Under the pieces are notes generated by a model, which was not told the DNA's origin, searched no databases, and was given only the letters and a program-made list of their open reading frames with translations. A program made the position numbers and the translations under genes. Below, in pieces: positions 26,513-35,253 of a DNA stretch of 64,000 nt. Position 1 is the first letter of the stretch. Each line of letters begins with the position of its first letter. The DNA lies in assembly GCA_964553925.1 (NCBI GenBank), contig CAZKNR010000406.1, forward strand, positions 1 through 64,000, read 5' to 3'. The DNA is from DAISKN01 sp964553925 (GTDB taxonomy: Bacteria; Acidobacteriota; Vicinamibacteria; Marinacidobacterales; SMYC01).

Positions 26513-27619
26513 ATGAAGGACAGGTGCCAGCGTTATCTAGCCGACCGGTCGAAGTACTTCGATCGTGTTGCTCGACTAGGCCGTCGGGATTTCGTCAAGG
26601 CGGCGGGAGAGGCGGCTGCGGCGGCACTCGCTACGGGGAAACTCCTTCCTCACTCGTTTCAGTCCGTCGACGTCGTCCACGCGCAGGGCCCGGAAACATC
26701 GTTCACCTTTGCCTACATCTCCGACACGCACCTCTACGAGAGGAAGCTGAACCAGCGGTTCGTGCGAGCCGCCCTGAAAGCGATCTACGACGTGAACGCG
26801 CTCGATCCCGAGCCCGACTTCGTGGTCTTCGGAGGGGATTTGGCGCAGCTCGGCCAGCCCGCCGAGCTCGCTGAGGGTGCGCAGCTCCTCAAGACCCTCA
26901 AGCCCAAGCTCTACATGGTGGTGGGAGAGCACGACTGGTACTTCGACCTGGGTGACGCCTGGCGGAAGCACTTCGGGAACGACGTCTACTCGTTCGACCA
27001 TAAAGGCATCCATTTCGTCGTGCTGAACTCCGTACTCGTGGAGGATTACTGGACAGGTCCCAGGATGACCCCGATCGAGCGGATGCTTGCCATGGCCCAG
27101 GCTGATACCCCGAATGGCCGCCCGTTCACGGTTGGCGCCGAACAGCGCGACTGGCTTCAGAAGGATCTGGATAAAGTCTCCAGGGAGATGCCGCTCATCG
27201 TTTTCTCCCACTCGCCGCTCTACAAAATTTACAGGGCCTGGAACTTCTGGACGGACGATGCCGAAGAAGTTCAGAAGATCCTTGCCCCGTTCCGAACTGT
27301 CACGGTGATTCACGGTCACACGCACCAAATGCTCTCTCACAAGGTCGGCAATATTCACTTTCACGGGATGCTCTCGACCGCGTGGCCCTGGCCCTACGCG
27401 CCGCAGGGTCTCCCCAAGCTCACGGTGCGCATGAACCGCGCAGACCCCTTCGACGAGTTCGACGGCTGCGGCGACGGCCGTGTGGACGTTCTCAAGGGTG
27501 GACACGTGGACAAGCACTACAACCTCTGGAGCCGGAATCCCATTCGCGTGAGCGCCCGTTACCTGGACTCGGACGGCGCGGCGGATCGTCCGGCGCGGGA
27601 GACTGACGTCAATTACTGA
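26513..27619 (+). CDS. Tat-exported metallophosphoesterase
   Basis: A 368-aa calcineurin-like phosphoesterase. A twin-arginine signal (LGRRDFVKAAGEAAAAALA) precedes the metal-binding boxes YISDTHLYE, FGGDLAQLG, VGEHDWYFD (GNHD variant with Glu for Asn), VFSHSPLYK and IHGHTHQML. It should hydrolyse phosphoesters in the periplasm. The natural substrate is unknown. It is followed after 19 bp by a cytochrome c gene, so the two are likely co-transcribed. The Asn-to-Glu change in the GNHD box is worth noting because that Asn is usually a metal ligand. Confidence 0.85.
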   Translation: MKDRCQRYLADRSKYFDRVARLGRRDFVKAAGEAAAAALATGKLLPHSFQSVDVVHAQGPETSFTFAYISDTHLYERKLNQRFVRAALKAIYDVNALDPEPDFVVFGGDLAQLGQPAELAEGAQLLKTLKPKLYMVVGEHDWYFDLGDAWRKHFGNDVYSFDHKGIHFVVLNSVLVEDYWTGPRMTPIERMLAMAQADTPNGRPFTVGAEQRDWLQKDLDKVSREMPLIVFSHSPLYKIYRAWNFWTDDAEEVQKILAPFRTVTVIHGHTHQMLSHKVGNIHFHGMLSTAWPWPYAPQGLPKLTVRMNRADPFDEFDGCGDGRVDVLKGGHVDKHYNLWSRNPIRVSARYLDSDGAADRPARETDVNY

Positions 27620-27638
27620 GGAGTAAGGAGAGAACACC

Positions 27639-28337
27639 ATGGACCTGAAGAAGTCGTTCGCGCAGTGCGCCGCCCTCGCCGTGTCGCTGGTTCTTGCCGG
27701 GCTCGCGCTAGCGAGCTTGCTTTGGAGAAGTGCGTCAGCTTCGGAAGGGGCTCGTGCGGAGGAAGTTACCGTATCGCTCTGTGACGGCGCGTCGACGTTC
27801 ACAGTTACTGGACTGAAGCCGGGCGAAGCCCTCGCGCCGCTGGAGGCCCGGACAGTCGCTCGGGAAATGATGTTGGTCTGGCGAGAGACGGCGGGCGCGG
27901 AACGCTGGACAGCCTGGCAGGCGGAAGCGGCTGCGGCTGCGAAACCGGAGCCAGCCCCGGCCGCCCAGGCGACCGAACAAAAGACCGCTCAGCCTACCAA
28001 GTTCACGGAACGCGATCAGCTCCTCTGGAAGCAGGAGGAAGAGAAGTGGATTGCGGAGGGCTACCAGAACTTTCATAGCTGGCAGGCGCTCGGGGGCACC
28101 ATTGGGGTCTCGTGCCACATGTGCCATCCTGACGCGGCGAACACGCACCCCGAGACCTATCCCAAGTTCCAGATGCAAAGCAAGAAGGTCTCGCTTCTGC
28201 GCGACATGATCAACTGGTGCATTGAGAACCCGATGAAGGGCAAGCCTCTGCCGGAGAACGATCCGCGCCTGAGGTCCGTCGAAGCCTACATTCTCTCCGC
28301 CCGGCGCGGCGTGCCGCTCGAGCCAGGGAAGCACTGA
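27639..28337 (+). CDS. Periplasmic monoheme cytochrome c
   Basis: A 232-aa protein with an N-terminal membrane/signal segment (CAALAVSLVLAGLALASLLW). An Ala/Pro-rich linker (about 97-120) leads to a small heme domain with SCHMCHPDAANTHPETYPKF (C159, C162, H163). A possible axial Met lies in KFQMQSKK, and INWCIENPMKGKPL follows. That C-terminal pattern recalls SoxA-like cytochromes, though no other sox gene is present. It probably transfers electrons in the periplasm together with, or independently of, the preceding phosphoesterase. Confidence 0.75.
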   Translation: MDLKKSFAQCAALAVSLVLAGLALASLLWRSASASEGARAEEVTVSLCDGASTFTVTGLKPGEALAPLEARTVAREMMLVWRETAGAERWTAWQAEAAAAAKPEPAPAAQATEQKTAQPTKFTERDQLLWKQEEEKWIAEGYQNFHSWQALGGTIGVSCHMCHPDAANTHPETYPKFQMQSKKVSLLRDMINWCIENPMKGKPLPENDPRLRSVEAYILSARRGVPLEPGKH

Positions 28338-28578
28338 AGGCAGAGTCGGGAGCTTAGTCGGCGACGCAGTGTCCCTGCGCCGCTCACTCGACCGGGGCAC
28401 CTTGGAACGGCCGTTCCGCGGCGTGAGAGTCGATTGCGCTGTCGCGCACCGACTCGGTGAATCGCCGCTGCGAGGATTTCCGCATGGCCCCCATGAAGTC
28501 GCCAGGGTGTCGCACATAGGGCGGGGAGCGCGAACGGGTTAGCCGGAGCGGCTGCTGCTTCCAGAGAAGATGACTTAA

Positions 28579-28697
28579 CCAAAACGCATACCCCAGGCTG
28601 AATAGCAGGCGCCAGGCCTTTCGTCACAGAGGGGGTCTCGAGTTCACCACGGCGGCGGATGAGGAAGGGGAACACGAGCCGGAGCCCGGCGTCGACG
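28579..28697 (-). pseudogene. TamB-Omp85 fusion gene, minimal 3' remnant (copy 2)
   Basis: About 120 bp align with the last codons of the fusion gene family: CAAAACGCATACCCCAGGCT, then gaatagcaggcgccaggc, and further on cggcggatgagg and ccggagcccggcgtcgacg. Compare 48590-48705. The stop codon is changed and there are several indels. It ends where the toxin-antitoxin promoter begins. It is too decayed to encode anything. Confidence 0.7.
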
Positions 28698-28706
28698 AGA
28701 ACACAT

Positions 28707-28734
28707 GCACATGATAGTGTACACTTAGGTGTGC
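28707..28734. promoter_or_regulatory. Dyad operator of the Phd/RelE-type operon
   Basis: GCACA-N4-AGTGTACACT-N4-TGTGC is a perfect dyad: a 10-bp central palindrome with matching 5-bp outer arms. It lies just before the ribosome-binding site of the antitoxin gene. TACACT within it could be a -10 element. Antitoxin-mediated autorepression at this site is the likely role. Confidence 0.6.
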
Positions 28735-28744
28735 GGAGGACGAT

Positions 28745-29020
28745 ATGAAAACGATGACCGTGACCCAGGCTCGGAATCAGCTCCTGCGGGTCGCCGAGGA
28801 AATGGAACGAAGCCCGGATGAGATCGTGGAGGTAGTCAAACGGGGCAAGAAGGTTATGACCTTGATGTCCTCCGAGGTCTATGACGCGTTGATCGAAACC
28901 CTCGAGATCGTGGCCGACGAGCCCACCCTTTCCAAGCTTCGTCGAGCGCTCCAGGAGATCGAAACAGGAAAGGGCATTTCCTGGCGCGAGACGAAGAGGA
29001 GGCTGCGGTTGCCCGAATGA
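28745..29020 (+). CDS. Phd/YefM-family antitoxin
   Basis: A 91-aa protein with the Phd/YefM N-terminal DNA-binding pattern (MTVTQARNQLLRVAEEM, then VVKRGKKVMTLMSSEVYDAL) and an acidic/basic C-terminal helix (GKGISWRETKRRLRLPE) that would wrap the toxin. GGAGGACGAT gives a good ribosome-binding site. Antitoxin precedes toxin by 18 bp, as is usual. Confidence 0.85.
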   Translation: MKTMTVTQARNQLLRVAEEMERSPDEIVEVVKRGKKVMTLMSSEVYDALIETLEIVADEPTLSKLRRALQEIETGKGISWRETKRRLRLPE

Positions 29021-29038
29021 CGACGAGAGGATGAGTCA

Positions 29039-29374
29039 GTGTCGCCTCCTCGTTACCGGATCGAGGTTGCCCCTACCGGGGTTCGCTCACTCAAAGCCAT
29101 CAAGGAAAGAAAGCTTCAGCGGGAGCTCACGAAGACGATCGATGGCTTGACCCAAAGCCCCGATAAGAAAGGAAAGCCCTTGAGGGCTCCGCTCGAGGGC
29201 GTTTACAGTCTCCGGGCGGCGCGCGATCGGTTCCGCGTGCTCTATCGAGTGGATCCTCGTCAGAAGCTCGTGTCCGTCCTCCTTGTTGCCGCGCGAGCGC
29301 CCGGCACGGAAGAAGACGTTTATGCCTTGGCCAGGAGGCTTCTCGCAACCTTCTTGGAGAAAGAGCACAAGTAG
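29039..29374 (+). CDS. RelE/ParE-family toxin
   Basis: A 111-aa basic protein beginning at GTG 29039. It has the RelE/ParE layout: helical N-terminus (VRSLKAIKERKLQRELTKTI), GKPLRAPLEGVYSLRAARD, then the strand FRVLYRVDPRQKLVSVLLVA. The residues fit mRNA interferases or gyrase poisons of this superfamily, and which of the two cannot be told. It ends 28 bp from the 3' end of the truncated TamB-Omp85 copy. Confidence 0.85.
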   Translation: MSPPRYRIEVAPTGVRSLKAIKERKLQRELTKTIDGLTQSPDKKGKPLRAPLEGVYSLRAARDRFRVLYRVDPRQKLVSVLLVAARAPGTEEDVYALARRLLATFLEKEHK

Positions 29375-29402
29375 GCTTCTCGGACGCCCAACCGCAGCAC
29401 AA

Positions 29403-32400
29403 CTAAAACGCATCCCCCAGGCTGAAGATAAAGCGCCAGGGCTTTTCGCCTGGCCTCGGGTTCACGACGGCGGCCCAGTCCAGGCGGATGAGGCCGAACG
29501 GAAGCTCGAACCGCAGCCCGGCGCCTACGCTCTGCCTCAGCTCTCCCAACCGAATGTCGGACGCGGTCTCGAACGCGTTTCCAGCGTCGTAGAACCCGAC
29601 GCCGCGAAGCCGCCACCAGAGCGGAAACCGAATCTCCTGGTTGAAGACCACGAGCCCGCCGCCGCCTTTCTCCACGATATCGACGGGACCGAGGGAGTCC
29701 TGCTCGAATCCCCGGACGGAGTTGGGGCCGCCGGCGCGGAAACCGTCGTCTTTATCGAGTCTCTGGCCGAAGCTGTTGGCGGCACCGGCGCGATAGCCGG
29801 AAGCCCAGACGACGCCTTCGCTCAGAGAAACGAACGTGAAGAGCTGCCCGATGATCTTCGTGTACCTCAGGTCGGACCCCAGGAACTCGGGGGCGAGCTG
29901 GGCCGTGAGAAGCCAGAGACTCCCGCGCCGCGGGCGGAGCAAGTTATCCCGCTGATCCCCGATGACCGACCCGGTGATGATGCTGCGTTTGCGGGAGATG
30001 CCCTCGAACTCCTCTCCAAATTGTGAGACGAGCCGCCGGAAGGTGTAGCTCCACTGGGTGTTGATCTTCTCGGTGATGGGGCGCGTCTGCTGGCCGGTGA
30101 ACGTCCAGATTCGGTCGGTGAAGTCGAAGGGCTCGATGCCCTCGTGCTCGATGCTCCTTTCTACGAAGAAGTTGGTGTCCAGCCGATACCGAGAGAGGTA
30201 GGGGCTGCGGTACGAGAACCGGAAGATCTTACGCTCGCTCCCGACGAGCGCCCGGAGAGCCGCGTTCTGGGCGCGCCCGAAGAGGTTCGGCGCCCGGATC
30301 TCGGTCAGCACCTCGAAGAACCCGTCGGTCGAGGCACGTCCGCCGTAGTCGAGCTCCAAATCCTGGGTCTCGACGACGGCGATGCGGACCGCGCGGCTCG
30401 AGAGCTCGGAGCCGTCGGCCTCCGCCTCTAGCGGCTCTTCCACCACCACCTCTGCCGACTGGAAGATGCCGAGCTCGTAGAGGCCCCTCTCGGTCTCTCT
30501 CAAGGACGAGGCGCTCAGCGGGGCTCCGGGCAGAAGCTTGACCTCTCGCCGGATGACGCTCTCGCGCGTCGTGTCGTTGCCCCGGACCTCTACCTCCGCG
30601 ACCATCACCCGCGGACCGGGTCTCACCGCGAAGCGTACGCCGAGCTCGGCGGTACCCTCCCGCTCCACGACCGCCGCTTCCACTTCGACTTCGACGAATC
30701 CGCGCTCGCGATAGAACGCGGCGACCGCCGAGCGATCTTCCGCGAAGGACTGCACGCGGAACGGCTCGCCCTCCCGGAGAGAGAGCCTCGAGCGGAGCTC
30801 CGACTCGTCTTCAGGCGTCACCCCCTCGAGCTCGATGCTGCCCAGGAGGAATCGCGGTCCTTCCGTCACCGGGATCGTGACCCGGTAGTCTCCCGTCCGC
30901 TCGTCGAAAGCGGTCTCGGGATCGCCGATCGAAGCGGCGACGAATCCCAAAGACGCGTACTGAAGGGCCACGATCTGCTTCAACCGCGATCGTTTCGTGG
31001 TGAGGAGATCGTGAAACGCCGCCGAGCGCGGCTTCGGAAGCGTCGCGAGGAGAAAGGAATCCCCGGCGGCCTCGTTGCCGGCGACGTCGAGAGCCACTCT
31101 CTTCCCCCGAGGTCCGCGCCCTAGAAACACCTTCACCAGGAGCTCCCGTTCGCTTCTTTCCGTTGTGACCTCGGCGGTCGCCGTGAAGTAGCCATCCTCG
31201 AAGAGCTTTCCCGTCGCGAGGTTCGCGAGGTCGACGGTGAGGAACGAATCGCTCGCATCTCCCGTCCAGGCGTTCTCGAGGGCTTCTTCGAGCGACCCGT
31301 CGGGCTCGTCGCCCGGGAACGCGAAGCTCACCTTGGGTCCGACCCGGATCCGGTACTCGACCCCGATGCCGCCGTTCTCCTTCGGCGTCGTAGCCACGTC
31401 CACGACGGCTTCCAGATAGCCCTTTGAGCGCAGCTCCCGCCGGACCTTCTCCGCCTTCTCCCAGATCGTCCAGTAGTCGAAAGGGTCTCCCGGCTTCGCA
31501 TCCAGCCGGGCCCGCACCTCGTCCTCCGAAGCGTCGCCCTCGAAGGCGACCATCACCTCGGATATCCGCTCCCTCGTGGGCTCGCTCCTCGATCGGTTCC
31601 GGAGGTCGAACCGGATCTCCTGGGAGAGTCCGAACGTGTACTCGTTGTCCTCGTCGCGAACGACTTGAGTCCGGGTCCGGCGCGGAAGCTCGTAGTCGAC
31701 CACCCAGATCTGGTTCTCGGCGTTGTCGAGGCCAATGGAGTACACCAGCGAGAGCGAATTGTTGAAGCGCGCGCCGATGGTGAACCTCGCCCCCGGGTCG
31801 GCCTCCCCCGCGATGAGGGAAGGCTCGACGGTGACGATTTCGAACGGAAGCGCCTCCCCGATCCCGAGCTTCGCGAGATCCGCGAGCGTCGACCCGAGAT
31901 AGGACACCATGCGGTTCGAGACGATGTCGCGGCTCGCGCTCGAGATTTCGCCCAGGGTTCTTCCGGTGATGAGGAGCGAGGCGACGTCGCCCCGGGAGAG
32001 CTGGGGATGGCTCTCCGAGCTGAGCTCGGTCGAGAGGTTGTCCGTCGACCCTCGCAAGACCAGGCAGATGTCGTACTCCCCGACCGAAGTGCGCGCGGTG
32101 ATGTTGAGCTCGGGAGGGTCCGTCGGATAGCCTTGAAGCAGGATCCGACCGGTCTCGACCCGATACTCGTTTCCCCCGAACCGAAACCGACCGCCAGGAC
32201 GAACCGAGGCGATGCCGGTGAGCTCCGGTGAGGCCAGCGTGCTCCCGACGGTCAGGTTCACCGAGGCTTCCATGCGGGCGAGGTTGTTGTCGATGCGAAA
32301 GGCTTCCGCCGCGCGGACGCGGAGCTCGAGCTCGACTTTGGACGCGAACGGGCTCGGCGCGGAAGCAGCGCTGACCCGGGACAGGGATTGCAGGAGCTCG

Positions 32401-33116
32401 GATTCGACGCTGATGTCCCGGCTCAAGAGCGCGCGCGTGAGGTCCACGTCTCCCGTGAGCCGCAGGCGATCCGGGTGGCCTCGCAACCGGAGCTCGCCGT
32501 TCACTTCGCTTCGCAAACCTTCCGGATAGTTGAGACGGACGGAGCGGGCTTTGGCTCGCAGGTCGACGTCGCGGAGCGTCCCGCCCTCGAGAGCGAGCGC
32601 GCCCTCGGCCTCGATCTTCCCTCCGCCGGAGTCGGCGGAGAGCCGCGTGAGGGAGATGGAGCTCCCCGAGAGCGCGATCTCACCCGACACGTTGGTGAAC
32701 GAGATCGGGGGGTCCCTTACGACGAGGCGCGCATTCGCGAACGTGCCCCGTCCGGCAAGGACCAGCGGCTCCTCGCCCGACTTGTCGGCGCGCATGGAGA
32801 GCTCGGTGATGCCGCTGAAGGCCAGGCCGAGGTCCTCAAGGAACGGCCTCGAGATCTCGTGGTCGATCCGTCCCGACGCGCGCGCGGTCCACGACACCGG
32901 GTCGGCGAAGGGTTGTGCCTCGCCCTCGAGAACCAGGCGCGTCTCGTCCGCGCGTCATTCGGAAATCGGAGACCGAGAGCTTCCCCTCCTCCAAAGACCA
33001 CGACCCGGGCGCCTCGTTCGCAATCTCGAGGCCACGCATCCCGAAGCGAACACCTCGGAGCGTTCCCTCACCCTGCCACCACGACAGGTCCGTGCCCGCG
33101 CCGCGGAGAGCAGTCC
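29403..33116 (-). pseudogene. TamB-Omp85 fusion, N-terminally truncated and frameshifted (copy 3)
   Basis: A long open stretch (29403-32897) encodes 1164 residues closely matching the C-terminal half of the intact fusion. It has the TamB-type C-terminal domain (GGRFRFGGNEYRVETGRILL), POTRA domains (RISEVMVAFEGDASEDEVRA) and the barrel with SVRGFEQDSLGP, ending FSLGDAF. Upstream, homology continues (MRGLEIANEAPGSWSLEEG, SVSDFRMTRG) but needs a one-base correction near 32947. It ends abruptly near 33116 beside an unrelated permease end. About 900 N-terminal residues, including the signal/TM segment, are missing, so it is unlikely to be exported. Confidence 0.85.
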
Positions 33117-33118
33117 GC

Positions 33119-33322
33119 GAATGCGCGCACCCGCGAGATCGTTATCCGCGCAGCGCTCGGCGCGTCACGGGTCCAGCTGTTACGGGCCGTCGCAGGCCGC
33201 GCGTGCGTGCCCTCCTTATCGGGGGGTGGGCGGACTGATGCTCGCCGCCGGCCTGCTGGCCGCGTGGGTGCCGGGCGGCCGCGCTCGGCATTCGTCCGAG
33301 CCAGACGCTCCGCGCGGACTGA
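33119..33322 (+). pseudogene. ADOP/MacB-type ABC permease, 3' remnant
   Basis: The plus strand reads NARTREIVIRAALGASRVQL then LLRAVAG, the hallmark segment before the last membrane part of MacB/ADOP permeases. In other frames it continues GLMLAAGLLAAWVPGGRA and then ARIRPSQTLRAD with TGA at 33320-33322, the normal C-terminus of such permeases. Several indels break it. The junction with the TamB-Omp85 copy is immediately to the left. Confidence 0.7.
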
Positions 33323-33654
33323 GACCCGGCGGGACTGTCATAGAGGAAAACTCAGAGCGTCCGCGCCAGGCGCAAGGAAACTCCGTGGGGTCGGCTCTTC
33401 GCGCAGTACGAGGCTCAGCCACAGGGACCCGGACTCACGCGCCGGCGAGCGAAAACCGATTCGCCAGCGCTGCGACCCACACTCGAGCCGCCGCTCTGAG
33501 CCAGCCAGGGCCACCCGGCCCGCGCGGCATACCGCTTCCGCGTCTATCTCGGCGCGTCTCGCCCCTTCCTCAGCGTTGGCGCGTTGGCGCTTGATGCTAG
33601 CTTCCCCGGACGAGCCTGCGGTAGACTGTGACTCGCCTTTCCCTGAGGCTGGCT
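33323..33654. other. Gene-free stretch before the kinase remnant
   Basis: No frame in this roughly 330-bp stretch gives a recognisable protein, and no repeat or clear promoter is seen. It separates the permease remnant from the kinase remnant and looks like decayed sequence. Confidence 0.4.
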
Positions 33655-34383
33655 ATGGTGGAAAGTTCTGGCGCGCCCGACGATCAGACCACGATTTGGC
33701 AGAGGCCTGCCCGCCCGCCCGAGCTGAACATCCCTGGTTACCAAGTCCTCCAGAAGCTGGGGGAGGGCGGCATGGGCGAGGTGTACGAGGCCGAGCAGAT
33801 CGCGCCCATGCGCCGACGAGTTGCCATCAAGGTGATCAAGTCGGGGATCGACACCGAGCAGGTCATCGCCCGGTTCGAGACCGAGCGACAGGCCTTGGCC
33901 TCATGAACCACCCGTGCATCGCCAAGGTCTTCGACGCGGGCTCGACCGAGACGGGGGCGCCCGTACTTCACCATGGAGTTCGTTCCCGGCGTTCCCATCA
34001 CGGACTATTGCGATGGCCAGCGGCTCAGCACGCGCGAGCGGCTCAAGCTGTTCGTCCAAGTGTGCGACGGCGTCCAACACGCCCACCAGAAGGGCATCAT
34101 CTATCGCGACCTCAAGCCCTCGAACGTCCTGGTGACCCTCCAGGACACCAAGCCCTTTCCCAAGATCATCGACTTGGGGGTGGCGAAGGCGACGGACAAA
34201 CGCCTGAGCGTGCACACCCTCTTCACCGAGCTGGGTCAAGTGATCGGCACCCCGGACTACATGAGCCCGGAGCAGGCCGAGCTGACGGCGCTCGACATCG
34301 ACACCCGAACCGACATCTATTCGCTCGGGGTCGTGCTCCCTTTTCTTACCCGCTCTTTTCTGAGAAGAGAATTCTCAGAGTGA
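33655..34383 (+). pseudogene. Ser/Thr protein kinase, frameshifted and truncated
   Basis: The sequence follows a PknB-type kinase: VLQKLGEGGMGEVYEAEQIA, RRRVAIKVIKSGIDTEQV, then NHPCIAKVFDAGSTETG in a second frame (base missing near 33900). MEFVPGVPITDYCDGQRL follows in a third frame (extra base near 33968). The catalytic loop is IIYRDLKPSN (Tyr for His) and the metal loop IIDLGVAKAT (Leu for Phe). After TDIYSLGVV the kinase homology stops at about 34340 and an unrelated tail ends at 34383. The C-lobe is missing, so it is inactive. Confidence 0.8.
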
Positions 34384-34441
34384 GGCGTTCAAGAATCTAT
34401 GTACGCGGGAACCCCTCGTACGCGGTGAACGTCCCGAGTAG

Positions 34442-35233
34442 ATGATGCCGCACCTCACGGGCTTCCAGGACTTCGTCTCCCTCGTCGGAGGGTGCGTCGC
34501 TTGGAATCTCGCCTTCGACCGCAAAGCCTTCCTGAGTGGTGTCTTCCTGGGCGCTTTGCTCGGCGCGGGGTCCTGGCTCGTCTGCGCCTTGTCCACGAGG
34601 CTTTGGAACCGCCGCTATCACATGAGCGCCGCCCATCATGCTCTGTGCGCCGGGGCGGCCGCCTTAGCTGCCTTACTTACGGTTGGCTTCGTAGGTGTCG
34701 GGAACCTGGGAGAAGTAGCGAAGCTCTCCGTGAAGGCATGGCGACTACAGCTCGAGCTGGAATCGGCGGCGGGCTGGCGCGAAGTCGCTCTTCAGAGAGT
34801 GCGCGAGGAGCTAAGGGAGCTCACGAGCGACAGGTTTTCCATGGTGTCCCCGGCCGGCCACAGTACCGCTCCCGCCAGTCGAGCGCCTTCCCTGGAGGCC
34901 AGTGTCGACGCCTGGGCGGAGGAAGCGGCCCGGAACTTCGAGTACCATCGTCCTTTTCTAAGCCAGATCCTGTGGGCTCATCGGGATATACCGAGAGAGT
35001 GGGTTGCCGCGGGTGCCCGTGGGCTGGCAAGTGGCGGCGACAGCACGGCCGCGGTATCGGTCCGCGCCTTCGACCTGGCTGCGGATTGGATTCAGCGGGA
35101 CCTGGAGAGACAGGCACCCCAGGTCGTCACTCTCACGCGGTTCTCGCTGGTTCTCCTTTTCCTCGCCTCGGAGCTCATCCCCTTCGGCTTGGTTGGATAC
35201 GGCGCCTACAAAGATCTTCGACCCGTAACCTAA
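34442..35233 (+). CDS. Membrane protein, first gene of the tubulin-like locus
   Basis: A 263-aa protein of unrecognised family. Hydrophobic segments lie at about residues 29-49 (AFLSGVFLGALLGAGSWLVC), 65-88 (ALCAGAAALAALLTVGFVGV) and 228-255 (TRFSLVLLFLASELIPFGLV). The roughly 140 residues between the second and third are soluble and mostly helical (WRLQLELESAAGWREVALQR). It ends 20 bp before the tubulin-like gene, so the two probably share a transcript. It could anchor the tubulin-like protein or its assembly at the membrane, which is inferred. Confidence 0.6.
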   Translation: MMPHLTGFQDFVSLVGGCVAWNLAFDRKAFLSGVFLGALLGAGSWLVCALSTRLWNRRYHMSAAHHALCAGAAALAALLTVGFVGVGNLGEVAKLSVKAWRLQLELESAAGWREVALQRVREELRELTSDRFSMVSPAGHSTAPASRAPSLEASVDAWAEEAARNFEYHRPFLSQILWAHRDIPREWVAAGARGLASGGDSTAAVSVRAFDLAADWIQRDLERQAPQVVTLTRFSLVLLFLASELIPFGLVGYGAYKDLRPVT

Positions 35234-35253
35234 GGTTCAGAGAGGTTGGACTC

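Noticed and set aside
26513..27619. SoxB identity for the metallophosphoesterase
   Set aside because: It lacks the two-domain 5'-nucleotidase layout and length of SoxB. Only the metal boxes are shared.
28338..28578. Possible minus-strand gene before the 120-bp Omp85 remnant
   Set aside because: A frame ending in RFTESVRDSAIDSHAAERPF has no start signal or recognised family. It is probably decayed sequence.
34492..35253. N-terminal extension of the tubulin-like protein by about 250 residues
   Set aside because: The extension lies in a second frame of the membrane-protein gene and is Arg/Gly-rich. ATG 35254 begins at the expected first strand with a ribosome-binding site.
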